Positions 1 through 9,700 of a stretch of DNA of 64,000 bases are shown piece after piece. A program made the translations under genes and the position numbers. The notes below the pieces were generated by a model. It was not told the origin of the DNA. It saw nothing but the letters and a program-made list of their open reading frames with translations, and searched no databases. The first letter of the stretch is position 1; each line of letters starts with the position of its first letter. This DNA is from Elizabethkingia occulta (GTDB lineage: Bacteria > Bacteroidota > Bacteroidia > Flavobacteriales > Weeksellaceae), in NCBI RefSeq assembly GCF_002023715.1, contig NZ_MAHX01000021.1, forward strand, positions 124,001 to 188,000, written 5' to 3'.

Positions 1-142
1 AAAGCTTTATGTTCAGGCTTCTGAATTGTTCTGGTCGTAATGTTGTTGATCTGAATCAGCATACTAAAGACACTATTTGTTAGGAATAAATTAATACCTA
101 AAGTTATCGACTATCATTTTTTTACCCAGAGAAAAATCTTAG
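1..142. other. Window edge, no assignable gene
   Basis: Two readings are possible and neither can be settled. On the plus strand a frame from base 2 ends at a TAA at 38-40 (reads KLYVQASELFWS), which could be the C-terminus of a gene lying outside the window. On the minus strand an ATG at 62 opens a frame (MLIQINNITTRTIQKPEHKA) that stays open to the edge. No GC-rich terminator is visible downstream of the neighbouring phosphoethanolamine transferase. Confidence 0.2.
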
Positions 143-1663
143 TTATTTGAAAATATTCATTTTCTCATCATAAATAGGACTTTGTACGCCTAAAAAGTTT
201 AGGACACTGTGAAAGACATTATTCTGAGAGAGTGTATTATTAGGTTTTAGCTGCTTCGAGCCATCGGATGTCCAAACTATAAAAGGAATTTCATACTGCT
301 CTTTTGGAGCAATACTGATAGGAACTCCATGCATGTACAGGTTCTTTTCGCCTAAAGATTCTCCGTGATCCGACACATACATCATGGCACTGTTGTAGCC
401 ATTTAGTTGTTTCAGATCTTCAATTATACTGTGTAAAATATAGTCTGTGTAAACAATGGTATTATCATAAGCATTGATGAGTTCTTCTTTGGAACAGTTT
501 CCTAATTCTACACTATTGCATACAGGTTTAAAGGCTTCAAATCTTGATGGATACTTCTTGCTGTAGGTAGGGCCATGGCTCGTGCTGGTATGCAGGACAA
601 TTAGTATTTTATTCTTCTTGCTAGCCATTATTTCTTCTTTTAAACCATTTAGAAGAACGCCGTCATATCCACAATCTTCACCTTTACATTTTGCTTCCAG
701 ACTCTCTTTGTTCTGGTAGTTTTTGATGTGCACAGGAGGCTCACCCCAATTGGTTGTTCTCCAGATTACATCTACATCATTTCGGTACAGATAATTTGGC
801 AGGATTTCATACAGATCATCTGTATTTTTATGCTCCAAAATACATTTTACACCAGCAGTGGTATAGGTTGCACAAGATGTAGCATTATAGCTGTGTACAC
901 CTGGGGTTTTGGAAAGTAACGGATTTGTATTTTTTCCATAGCCATACAGTGAGAAATTCTCTCTTCTTGCAGATTCTCCAATGACCAAAACCATAACAGA
1001 TTTTTGAGTATCTTTTATTGTTGCATTGGGTAATAGTATTTCTTTTTCATTCTTTTTGTAATCGTGGATATAGAAAAGCGAAAGGTTTACCGAGTACGAC
1101 CAAGGCATTGCGAGGCCTCCCAATGTTTTTGAATTTTTATCAATCCATAGCCAGTTGCTTGCATTAGCAAATGCTAAGATAACCATGAATAGTAAGGTGA
1201 GTGAAGAGGTAATCAGAAATTTCTTTGGTTTCTCCTTTATAATCTTTGCTTTAATGATAAAGATAGATGGGAGGATTCCAAGTATAACAAGATATAATAT
1301 CAGTTTAAAAGAGAAAAAGCTACTGGACTCTTCGTAATTGGTATTGAGTATATTACCAATCATGCTCTCATCTATTATTACACTATAGGTATCGATAAAA
1401 TAAACAGCGAGAGAATTGATGATAAAAAATAACACCAATAAGACTTTCCCGGCAATACGCGAGAGAAAGAGGATGAGGTAAAAAGTGAAAAAGTTTGCAG
1501 CCAGCATTAGTATGACAAGGCTTATAATAATACTTACGCCGCTAAATGTTTTATAATCAACATTACCTACAACAAACTTGAAAAACGGAAGATGGAATAA
1601 TAGAAAATTAAGAAAGCTTATTAATAATGAAAAATCTCGTAATTTTAAATTTCTTTTTAGCAT
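143..1663 (-). CDS. EptA-type phosphoethanolamine transferase
   Basis: Inner-membrane enzyme of the EptA/MCR sulfatase-fold family, expected to move phosphoethanolamine from phosphatidylethanolamine onto lipid A at the periplasmic face. About five N-terminal membrane segments span residues 10-165, followed by a periplasmic catalytic domain. The metal-site motif VIGESARRENFSLYGY contains Glu230. The nucleophile is Thr266 in TSCAT, and LHTSTSHGPTY and VSDHGESLGE provide the remaining metal and substrate histidines and aspartate. The length of 506 residues is close to the family norm of about 540. The start lies inside the end of the upstream PAP2 gene (56-nt overlap), so the two are probably co-transcribed and translationally coupled. 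The next Met is at residue 53, inside a membrane segment, so the first is preferred. Family members give polymyxin resistance; the exact lipid A position is not readable here. Confidence 0.93.
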   Translation of the reverse strand: MLKRNLKLRDFSLLISFLNFLLFHLPFFKFVVGNVDYKTFSGVSIIISLVILMLAANFFTFYLILFLSRIAGKVLLVLFFIINSLAVYFIDTYSVIIDESMIGNILNTNYEESSSFFSFKLILYLVILGILPSIFIIKAKIIKEKPKKFLITSSLTLLFMVILAFANASNWLWIDKNSKTLGGLAMPWSYSVNLSLFYIHDYKKNEKEILLPNATIKDTQKSVMVLVIGESARRENFSLYGYGKNTNPLLSKTPGVHSYNATSCATYTTAGVKCILEHKNTDDLYEILPNYLYRNDVDVIWRTTNWGEPPVHIKNYQNKESLEAKCKGEDCGYDGVLLNGLKEEIMASKKNKILIVLHTSTSHGPTYSKKYPSRFEAFKPVCNSVELGNCSKEELINAYDNTIVYTDYILHSIIEDLKQLNGYNSAMMYVSDHGESLGEKNLYMHGVPISIAPKEQYEIPFIVWTSDGSKQLKPNNTLSQNNVFHSVLNFLGVQSPIYDEKMNIFK

Positions 1664-2477
1664 ATATATTGGTAATTATATGAAGTACAACCATAAGATT
1701 AATTAGTGATAAATAAAATATGATCAACTTTTCATTAATAAGCTTATTTATTAAAACAATACTACAAATTGCAATAACTAACATGAAAATAGGATAGTAC
1801 CTTTTATCACTTATCCATATCCATGTTTTATATTTCTGATTGATAAATATACCTAAAATTCCCGATAGATAGCCAAGTACACCACCTGCAATAACATCTA
1901 AAGGATAATGTGCTCCAACACCTACTCTTGTAAAAGCAATCATTAGCCCTGCAAACGTAAATGTAGCGATCCAGATAATTTTATAATTTAGTTTTTTAGG
2001 CATAAACGAAAATAATAAAACAGTAAGGATCGTAAAAATAGTAATAGAGTGGCCGGAAGGTAAACTATTATGTCCTGTTAATGTTTTTCCTATAATCGTA
2101 AAGCTATTATTATCAAAAACTGCAGCGGGCCTTGGTACAGCAAATAAAGTCTTTATAGGGGTGCAGAATACTGCTGAAATTATTGAAGCGGTTATTAATG
2201 CACCCCATACTTTTGGTGCATAGACAATAAGAATCGTTAAAAATGATAAAAATACAAGTGCATCGCCCAACTGGGTAAGATTATACTGCAAACTTGGATA
2301 TTGAGATAGTTTGGAATTGATCAGAAAAAATAATGGAGTCTGAAGTTGTATATAAGATCCAATATTTAGAGATCCTGTGATATAAAGAAAAAGAATACCT
2401 AAAGCGACCAGAATCACCGGCACATAAAATAAATATAGATGAAGTTTAATGTAATTATCAGTAGTAGTTTTGTGCAT
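1608..2477 (-). CDS. PAP2-superfamily membrane phosphatase (lipid A/undecaprenyl-PP type)
   Basis: Integral membrane acid phosphatase of the PAP2 family, with roughly six hydrophobic segments. The three PAP2 signature motifs are present in order: KTLFAVPRP (C1), LPSGHS (C2) and TRVGVGAHYPLDV (C3 with the catalytic His and Asp). It overlaps the downstream EptA-type gene by 56 nt. In several bacteria a PAP2 lipid A 1-phosphatase (LpxE) acts before EptA, which then places phosphoethanolamine on the vacated position. The pairing here suggests that pathway, by inference. Undecaprenyl-pyrophosphate phosphatase is the main alternative. A 17-bp sequence overlapping its start codon is repeated 65 bp upstream. 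Confidence 0.88.
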   Translation of the reverse strand: MHKTTTDNYIKLHLYLFYVPVILVALGILFLYITGSLNIGSYIQLQTPLFFLINSKLSQYPSLQYNLTQLGDALVFLSFLTILIVYAPKVWGALITASIISAVFCTPIKTLFAVPRPAAVFDNNSFTIIGKTLTGHNSLPSGHSITIFTILTVLLFSFMPKKLNYKIIWIATFTFAGLMIAFTRVGVGAHYPLDVIAGGVLGYLSGILGIFINQKYKTWIWISDKRYYPIFMLVIAICSIVLINKLINEKLIIFYLSLINLMVVLHIITNIYAKKKFKITRFFIINKLS

Positions 2478-2557
2478 AGTGTTTAATTTTTAATCTAGTC
2501 TTCTTTATGGGCTGCAATGTACACAATATTAATTAATTATATAGTGTTTAATTTTTA
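2476..2557. repeat. 17-bp direct repeat at the PAP2 start
   Basis: ATAGTGTTTAATTTTTA occurs at 2476-2492 and again at 2541-2557, exactly 65 bp apart. The first copy abuts the PAP2 start codon (minus strand ATG at 2475-2477), so it supplies the 5' leader just before initiation. The sequence is AT-rich, but the match is perfect across 17 bases. Confidence 0.6.
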
Positions 2558-2950
2558 TATGTGTGTTGTTTTTCTCAATGTTGTTTAACTCTAATTTGTC
2601 TTTTTATACTACACTAACCTATGACATTATATTTTTTGCAAAAATAGGATGCGCTTGACTTAGTTGTATATTATTTAATGTTCATATTACAAGAGATTTA
2701 GGTTTAATAAGTTCACATCCGCTTAATACTTCTCTAACCTCTTACTTATAATGCTGCAAATAAACTATAATGTCCTCGAAAATTTAAATTTAAATGACGA
2801 ACGGACATATAGAGATGACGTAATGCGTTTATTGAATATGAAATACTAAAAACATATGCTTAGTATCTATTTTCTAAGTTCATTATCAGAGGTTACGTCT
2901 ATTTATTTAGCTGATTTCTAAAGTGAAAAGACATAAAGGAGGTAATATTT

Positions 2951-2987
2951 CATTTCAATAACGCAACATTGTTGCGTTATTGAAATG
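2951..2987 (+). promoter_or_regulatory. Zur/Fur-type operator palindrome upstream of TonB receptor
   Basis: Perfect inverted repeat: left arm CATTTCAATAACGCAAC (2951-2967), centre ATT, right arm GTTGCGTTATTGAAATG (2971-2987). Its core GCAA-N5-TTGC with outer TAACG/CGTTA recurs upstream of the alkaline phosphatase (36297-36323) and, in shorter form, upstream of the adjacent Fur-family gene (5885-5905). A promoter fits it: TTG at 2972-2974, 20 bp, then TAGCTTTG at 2995-3002, so a bound repressor would cover the -33 element. Zinc-responsive Zur is the preferred regulator because the receptor resembles ZnuD; iron or another metal cannot be excluded. Confidence 0.75.
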
Positions 2988-2994
2988 GAATTTA

Positions 2995-3002
2995 TAGCTT
3001 TG
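2995..3002 (+). promoter_or_regulatory. Bacteroidetes -7 element for the TonB receptor
   Basis: TAGCTTTG matches the Bacteroidetes -7 consensus TAnnTTTG. It is 20 bp after a TTG at 2972-2974 inside the operator palindrome and about 26 bp before the ATG at 3028. Confidence 0.6.
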
Positions 3003-3027
3003 TCCCCATATTAAAATATGATTATAC

Positions 3028-5415
3028 ATGAAGAATGCTGTTATTTTTTTAATGGGGAGTTGTTTTATTTCATACACTTCTGCCCTGAAAGCTCAGGAGA
3101 AAGTTACCGGAAAAGATCCGGTGAAAAATATTGAGTCAGTCAATGTATCCGGAAAACAAAACCTGGATGCACTGACTGTACCCAGAAAAACTTTAGATTT
3201 TATACAATCCGGGACACTTGGTGAAACTTTAAGTAAAATTCCGGGAATTCAGAATTCTTATTACGGACCCAATTCCGGAGCTCCTGTAATTCGGAGTCTT
3301 AGCGGGAACAGGGTAAGAGTATTGGAAAACGGAGTTGCAGTAAATGATCTCTCAGGCATTAGCCCGGATATAAATATTGATACCGAGATCAATAATGTAC
3401 AGAGTATCACAGTATATAAAAGTTCGGCAGCAGTATTGTATGGTGGTAAAGCTATTGGTGGAGCTGTTGATTTGGAAACCGATTATATACCACGACAGCT
3501 CCCTGCAAAAGCTTTTGAATTCAGAGGATACCTGGAAGGTGGAACTAATAGTGGTCAGAGACAGGGATTTTCAGCGAAAGGTAAGGTTGGTAAAAACTGG
3601 GCATGGACAGTAGGCGCGAACAATTATAAACAGAACGTTGTCCGTATTCCCGGATTATCCAAGGATCCACGTTGTTATGATCCTCAGTTGGTAGGATTTG
3701 ATAGCGGATTACAGGCAATGTGCCAGTTGGATGTACGTTCCAGAAATGTACTCAATAAAAGTCTTTTTCCATATATAGATCAGTTTGCAAAAGATCATTT
3801 TGTAGAATATGAACTTTCGGAAGACGATCTTTATACTTTCAGGTCAACCTATAGAAATTCGAAAGATGGAAAAGATTATCCAAATCCTAAAAACGATCTA
3901 TACATCCCCGGACAGGATGCTACAAAAGACCGTTACAAAAGAGAGGTAAACAGTATAAAAGATTTGGGTCCCGTAAAAGATGGCGAGATTACAAACAGCC
4001 ATTCGGAAAGCAATTCTTTTCATATTGGTACCGGTTATGTAGGGGAATCCTTTTATGTAGGAGCTGCTTATCAGAATTCTTACTCCTATTTTGGGGCTCC
4101 GGGCTATGCAATGCCAAAGATGCCAGAGCATTCACATGGTAATAAGCCTCAGGAAAAAATAGAATATCTTCCTATTAATGTAATGAGCTTAACGCATAAG
4201 GCTATGCTGGAATCCGCGTACAAATTCCGAAATTTTCCTTTGGCCAGCATAAAACTGAGCTATATGGGAGTGTTTTCTGAGAATACAGAAATGTTAGGCA
4301 GACGAAGAGCTAATCAACTTGATGTAAATCAGCATAACGGACGTGTGGAACTTGTGCAGCAAAAGATGAAATTCTTAACAGGAACCACTGGTGTGGAAGT
4401 GCAATACCGTGAAATGGATGGCAGCGGAAACCTGCGTTATTTACCTAATAATGTCAGTCGTGAAATAGGGTTCTATACGATGCAGCATCTTAACTTCAAT
4501 TTTCTTGAATTCGATTTGGGATACCGCAACGACCATGTACAGAGAAGAGCGGATGCGGATAAAAATTATGTAAGAAGTCGTGGTATGTCTGGTGGAAAAC
4601 TCTCAGACAGAGATTTTACACTAAATCAGTATCATGCGGGAATGACCTGGAATATATTTAAGAAAGGTTACCTGAAAGCACAGTATAATCACTCTGAAAG
4701 AGCTCCCGAAATAAATGAGCTTTATGCCGGAAACAATCATTATGCATTGATGGTAGAAGAAAACGGAGATGACAGACTAAACAAAGAGGTTGCTAAAACA
4801 TGGGAAATTGGCGGCGGACTAAATCTGAAAAATGTACGACTGGCAGCCAGTTGGTATCATACAAAATATGATAATTATATTTATCTGGCTCATACAGGTA
4901 TCTCCAGAGCCGGAGGATTTTCGGTAAAAGAATGGCGAAGTGATAACACGGAAATCAATGGTGTTGAAGCGGAAGCTGCTTACAAATTTGACCTCACTAA
5001 ATTCGGAAAATGGGAAGTAGGTTCCTATTTCGACTTGGTACGAAATATTAGTGTAGCCGATTCTTCCATTAGAAAATGGAGTGATGGGGATTATATGCCT
5101 AATATGCCTACCAGCAGATTTGGATTTAATTTAGCGGGGGCTATTGACAGGTTTAGCCTTAATGTGTCTTTGGATCATTATATGAAACAAAAATATCTTG
5201 GGAAAAATATCAATCCGGAACTTCCTATGCCGGCATACTCCCTTTTAAATGCCCGTGTTTCTTATGAAAGCACACTGAGTAATTTCAATATTGAGTATTA
5301 TGTTACCGGAAATAATCTGCTAAATGTTGAGGCCAGACCACAAAATTCACCACTGAAATTTCTGGCACCTTTACCAGGTATTAATATTTCTGTAGGTGTA
5401 AAGATAAAAGTGTAA
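3028..5415 (+). CDS. TonB-dependent outer-membrane receptor, ZnuD-like
   Basis: Outer-membrane gated channel. The signal peptide ends near residue 22 (SALKAQ). A plug domain follows, with SGTLGETLSKIPGIQNS, a GPNSGAPVIRSLSGNRVRVL stretch and AVLYGGKAIGGAVD, then a 22-strand-type barrel ending in a C-terminal region compatible with the outer-membrane insertion signal. The extracellular loop after YFGAPGYAMPKMPEHSHG resembles the His-containing loop after the YGLPG segment of the zinc receptor ZnuD, and a second loop carries two cysteines (DPRCYDP, QAMCQLD). The 795-residue length is usual. It has its own operator palindrome and converges with a Fur-family gene, supporting regulated metal uptake, probably zinc. 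Substrate assignment is by homology and context only. Confidence 0.85.
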   Translation: MKNAVIFLMGSCFISYTSALKAQEKVTGKDPVKNIESVNVSGKQNLDALTVPRKTLDFIQSGTLGETLSKIPGIQNSYYGPNSGAPVIRSLSGNRVRVLENGVAVNDLSGISPDINIDTEINNVQSITVYKSSAAVLYGGKAIGGAVDLETDYIPRQLPAKAFEFRGYLEGGTNSGQRQGFSAKGKVGKNWAWTVGANNYKQNVVRIPGLSKDPRCYDPQLVGFDSGLQAMCQLDVRSRNVLNKSLFPYIDQFAKDHFVEYELSEDDLYTFRSTYRNSKDGKDYPNPKNDLYIPGQDATKDRYKREVNSIKDLGPVKDGEITNSHSESNSFHIGTGYVGESFYVGAAYQNSYSYFGAPGYAMPKMPEHSHGNKPQEKIEYLPINVMSLTHKAMLESAYKFRNFPLASIKLSYMGVFSENTEMLGRRRANQLDVNQHNGRVELVQQKMKFLTGTTGVEVQYREMDGSGNLRYLPNNVSREIGFYTMQHLNFNFLEFDLGYRNDHVQRRADADKNYVRSRGMSGGKLSDRDFTLNQYHAGMTWNIFKKGYLKAQYNHSERAPEINELYAGNNHYALMVEENGDDRLNKEVAKTWEIGGGLNLKNVRLAASWYHTKYDNYIYLAHTGISRAGGFSVKEWRSDNTEINGVEAEAAYKFDLTKFGKWEVGSYFDLVRNISVADSSIRKWSDGDYMPNMPTSRFGFNLAGAIDRFSLNVSLDHYMKQKYLGKNINPELPMPAYSLLNARVSYESTLSNFNIEYYVTGNNLLNVEARPQNSPLKFLAPLPGINISVGVKIKV

Positions 5416-5432
5416 TATAATGTTATTACAAA

Positions 5433-5465
5433 AAAGCCTTGTCAGTTTTAAACTGACAAGGCTTT
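5433..5465. terminator. Bidirectional intrinsic terminator
   Basis: A 15-bp stem, AAAGCCTTGTCAGTT (5433-5447) with AACTGACAAGGCTTT (5451-5465) and a TTA loop, lies between the convergent receptor and Fur-family genes. It has A-rich and T-rich flanks, so it can serve both strands. Confidence 0.85.
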
Positions 5466-5497
5466 CTATTAGATTTAAATTCTAATGTTATTAATTA

Positions 5498-5869
5498 CTA
5501 TTTAACACATCTGGGGCAAACACCAGATAATACGAAGTTCATATCCTGTACTTTGTACTCCTTGGGCAGCTTATAAACAGGTTCTACATCTTCCAGACAC
5601 GAAACTGTTCCGCATTGTGTACAGCTAAAGTGTGCATGGTTATGATGGTGCTGTGCATCACAATGATGACAGGCAGCAAACTTCTGATGGCCGTCTATAT
5701 TAATAAATCGGTGTATATGTCCTTCTTCCGTTAATCTGTCCAGTACACGGTATATGGTAACTCTGTTGCACAATCCCGCCACCATTTTTTCTATTTCAGA
5801 ATGAGACAGCGCAACTTCAGAGTGATCAATCAGTTCCAGAATTTTTGCTTTGGCAATCGTGTTTCTCAT
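5498..5869 (-). CDS. Fur-family metalloregulator, Zur-like
   Basis: 123-residue DNA-binding repressor of the Fur/Zur/PerR family. An N-terminal winged helix (residues 1-60, with NRVTIYRVLDRLTEEG) precedes a metal-binding dimerisation domain. The structural zinc site is complete: Cys83-x2-Cys86 and Cys118-x2-Cys121. A striking histidine run (CHHCDAQHHHNHAHF, about 68-81) precedes it. The gene faces the ZnuD-like receptor and has a TTGCAA-N5-TTGCAA palindrome over its own promoter, consistent with autoregulation. Zur is favoured over Fur or PerR from the His-rich segment and regulon content (zinc receptor, zinc-enzyme alkaline phosphatase); this is inference. Confidence 0.88.
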   Translation of the reverse strand: MRNTIAKAKILELIDHSEVALSHSEIEKMVAGLCNRVTIYRVLDRLTEEGHIHRFINIDGHQKFAACHHCDAQHHHNHAHFSCTQCGTVSCLEDVEPVYKLPKEYKVQDMNFVLSGVCPRCVK

Positions 5870-5884
5870 TTTTTTGAATATTTA

Positions 5885-5905
5885 ATTTGCAATAGCGTTG
5901 CAAAT
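5885..5905 (-). promoter_or_regulatory. Auto-operator of the Fur-family gene
   Basis: ATTTGCAA (5885-5892), TAGCG, TTGCAAAT (5898-5905) form a perfect 8+8 palindrome 16 bp upstream of the start codon. On the minus strand TACATTTG, a good -7 element, overlaps one arm. The GCAA-N5-TTGC core is the same as in the sites at 2951 and 36297. Confidence 0.65.
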
Positions 5906-5979
5906 GTAAAGATAAACTTTATTTTTCACAGTGAAATTAAATAGGAGGAGCTTGTTCTTTTGAATTATTTCAGCAGTAA

Positions 5980-6765
5980 TTAAAATTGTTTTACATAGCC
6001 TATAGTAAATTGTTTATTGCTATATCCTGGAAAAAGAAAAGCCTGATGTTTGGCATTTTTGCCAATATGGATTTTATCATAAAGCCAATAGGATAGAGTA
6101 GTAGAAAGTATACCTATTCCGGCTCCTGCTGCAACATCACCCAACCAGTGCTTGTTATTATACATCCTGAGAACTCCTGTTCCTGTGGCAACGGCATAAC
6201 CTGCAATACCAATCCAAGGAGAAACATCCCAGTATTCTCTGCGAAGAAATTCGGCAGAAGCAAAGGCTAAGGCAGTATGTCCGGATGGGAAAGATTGATT
6301 ATTACTACCATCAGGTCTTTCCTGATGTGTTAGTTTTTTAGTAGGGACTACAATGGCTGTGGAAATTCCGATGGACATTGCATATACAATCAATTCTTTT
6401 TTTACCGAACTTTCCCCTTTTACGCCAAAGGCCTGAAGAGCAAAGACTGCAGTGCCGGGTACAAATTGAGTATAATTGTCAATAGTAGTTCTAAAAGTAG
6501 GATGGTCTTCTGTTATTTCGTTTCGGGTATCAAAATTTATTTTTTTGAACCATTTGGTTTCTGTCGCCAATACACCGTAAGTAATTAATACACCGGGGAT
6601 GATAAAATGTTTGGGCTTTAACTGAAAAGAAGTATGCATGGGCAAACTATCTTTGATAATGATGTTATGGGTAATGCTTGTAACACTATCCTTGGTCTGT
6701 TTGTTGAGGCTGTCATTCTGTGCCGATATTGATATTGACACCAATAGAAAGATTAAGAATTTCAT
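5980..6765 (-). CDS. PAP2-family phosphatase, secreted/membrane
   Basis: 261-residue PAP2 phosphatase with an N-terminal signal sequence (MKFLIFLLVSISISAQ). PAP2 motifs are present: KKLTHQERPDG (C1), FPSGHTALAF (C2) and LRMYNNKHWLGDV (C3). The first roughly 60 residues after the signal are hydrophilic; the remainder has several hydrophobic helices. Its ATG overlaps the stop of the RND pump gene by 4 nt, so it is the last gene of the efflux operon. This family in Bacteroidota often acts on lipid phosphates at the envelope; the substrate is unknown. It is only distantly similar to the PAP2 protein at 1608-2477. Confidence 0.85.
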   Translation of the reverse strand: MKFLIFLLVSISISAQNDSLNKQTKDSVTSITHNIIIKDSLPMHTSFQLKPKHFIIPGVLITYGVLATETKWFKKINFDTRNEITEDHPTFRTTIDNYTQFVPGTAVFALQAFGVKGESSVKKELIVYAMSIGISTAIVVPTKKLTHQERPDGSNNQSFPSGHTALAFASAEFLRREYWDVSPWIGIAGYAVATGTGVLRMYNNKHWLGDVAAGAGIGILSTTLSYWLYDKIHIGKNAKHQAFLFPGYSNKQFTIGYVKQF

Positions 6766-9700
6766 TCTTCAGTTTGTTTTAATTGAATTTTGTTTAATAA
6801 AGTTGGAAACACAATAAGCAAAAGGGGTAAGGCTACCAAAAATCCGCCAATCACCGCAATTGCAAGTGGCTGGTGCATCTGTGCTCCTGTTCCGATTCCT
6901 AAGGCAAGGGGCATTAAAGCGATAATAGCACCTAAAGCGGTCATTAGTTTTGGTCGAAGCCTTGTACTGATTGCATATATAAGAGCTTGTTCTTTTGTTT
7001 TGGAAGTAAGACTTTCATGGAATTGTAAATAGGTGAAAATGGCATTCTCTCCAATAATTCCTACCATCATAATTAATCCTGTATAGCTTCCTACATTAAG
7101 TGGAGTATTAGTAAGGAACAACAGCAATATTCCTCCGGAAATACCCAAAACAGAGATAAATAAAATAAGGAATGCTACAGTAATATTCCGGAAGAGAAAA
7201 AGCATTACAGAAAATACAAGTAAGCAGGAGATTCCAAGAATAATTAAGAGTTCTTTGAAGGATCTTTGTTGTTCTGCATATGCACCACCATAGACAATAT
7301 TATAACCAGTAGGAAGTTTTATTTTCTGCTCAATTTGTTTCTGAATTTCTTTAATCGTACCACCTAAATCACCATTATCCAATCTGGCAGTTACGATTCC
7401 TAAAGTTTGTAAATCTTCTCTATTGACTTCCGCAGAACCGCTGGTAATATTGACTGTTGCAAATTCACTTAGTGGTTTTAGCGTTCCGTTGGGTAGAGAG
7501 ATCATACTGTTATTAATATCACTAAGAGACTGATTGGTTCTGTTGTTATATAGTAGTCTGATAGGAGTGAACTGAACCTGGTCAAAAATATTACCGGCAA
7601 CATTTCCGTCTAAATTTGCCTGAAGCTGTCTTTGAAAATCCGGTAAAGGAATCTGATATTGGGCCAGAGTTTGTAGTTTAGGAGTAACAATCATTGAAGG
7701 GCCTGCGATAACAATCCCATCAAACACATCAGCAGTACCATTTACTTTAGCAACAATGTCAGAAACTTTTTTAGAATAATCTTCAATAACTTTTTGATCA
7801 GTACCAAAAATTTTAATTTCAATAGGCTGTACACTACTCATGAGATCACCCAACATATCTGAAATCACCTGCCCGAAATCTACCGTTAAAGGAAGTCCTG
7901 AAACCTCTATTTTTGAACGGATATCATCTGTAACTTCTGCAGTTGTTTTATTTCGGTTCTTTTTTAGCTGGATCAGATAATCTCCGGTATTAGGCTCTGT
8001 AATAAAAAATCCCATTTGTGTCCCTGTTCTTCTACTGTAAGCTGCAACGTCGGGATTAGAAACTATAATTTTTTCTACTATTTTTAGCTCTCGGTCTGTT
8101 TCTTCTAATGAAGTTCCCGGCGGAGATTTATAATCCAATACAATACTGCCTTCATCCATTTCTGGTAAAAAACCTGTACTGATATTAGGTAAAATAAAAA
8201 CAGTACTCATAATAAGCAATACGATGAAAATATAACTGAAGATAGGTTTATGGATAAAGAAACCTACCCATTTTCTTTCTTTTACATCATGATGCTGAAG
8301 ATTTTTTTCTTTTATTTTTACCGAAGAAAAAAGCAAATAAACGATAGGCAGCAGTAACCACGTAGCAAAAAAAGAACAGACTAAAGTAATGATCATTGTG
8401 TTGGTCATGACTTTAAAATAAGCTCCGGCAACACCACTCATCAGGGTGAAAGGTAAAAATATAACAATAGTACTTAATGAAGAGCCTACCATTGCCTTTA
8501 ATAAATAATTAATAGCTTTCTGTACCAGTGATCTGGATGATTCTTCGGGATGCTCTTCGTGGGTACGGTGTATCTGTTCTACCACAACAATAGCATCGTC
8601 TATAATAAGACCTATTGCAGCAGCTATAGCTCCTAAGGTCATAATATTGAAGGTCTCACCGATAGCATATAATACCAGTAGTGTAAGGCTTAAAGTAATA
8701 GGAATTGTAATTAATATAACGGCACTGGCTTTCCAGGATCGTAAAAATATAACAGCTACAATAATGGCTAATAGAAGGCCTATCCATAAGGCATCTGTTA
8801 CGCTTTTAATAGAATCATTTACAAAGTCTGCCTGAACGTAATAAGGCTTTAATACAACATCTTTGGTCAACGTTTTTTGCAAATCATTAATTTTTGCATT
8901 CATTGCCTTGGTCAATTCTACAACATTTGCATTGGGCTGTTGAATCACCGCAATCAAAATACTTTCTTTTCCGTTAGCATTAACTTTGATGTATTGCTTT
9001 GCCTGATGAATATTAATGTCAGCAATATCTCCTAATAGCACAATTCTGTTCCCGTTGTTGCTGATGACCAGGTTTTTAAGCTGATTTTCGTTGCGAATCT
9101 GTGCATCGGTAAGGGTTAGGTATAAATATCTGAAATCAGAGGAATATCCATTAGACTTAATAAAGTTTGTATTGTTTATAGCCTGTTCAACTGTAGTTGA
9201 GGTAATTCCCAAACGGGCCATCATTTGCTGGTTCATCACTACCCGAAACTCTTTATCTTGTCCGCCTATTACTCTTATTTCACTTACTCCGGGAACCTGA
9301 GAAAGAAATGGCTTAATTGTATAAAGAGCAAGCTGTTTAAGAGCTATAGGGTCTTTGGTATCAGAGTTTAAAGAATATCCCATTACCGGCAGAATGGAGG
9401 GATTCATTTTTTCTACGGTGATATTAGTCTCCGGAGGTAATTGATTTCTGACCTCATTGATGCTGCTTTCTACCTGTTGTTTTGCCAGACCTACATTAAC
9501 ATTCCAGGAAAGAAATGCTGATATTTCGCAGCTTCCCCGGCTGGTGGTACTTTTAAGGATCTGCAGGTCGGGAACTTTCTTTATGGCATTTTCCAATACT
9601 TTTGTAACCCCTACAGTCATCTGGCTAATGGGCTGCTGCCCTACATCTGCAATGATCTTTATTTTGGGAAAAGTAACTTGCGGAAATAAAGCAGATTGTA

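Larger units (their letters stand above)
2478..3027. other. 550-bp divergent intergenic region
   Basis: AT-rich spacer between the minus-strand PAP2 gene and the plus-strand TonB receptor. It holds the 17-bp direct repeat near 2476-2557 and the 37-bp operator palindrome at 2951-2987 with the receptor promoter. Nothing else recognisable was seen between 2560 and 2940. Confidence 0.5.
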
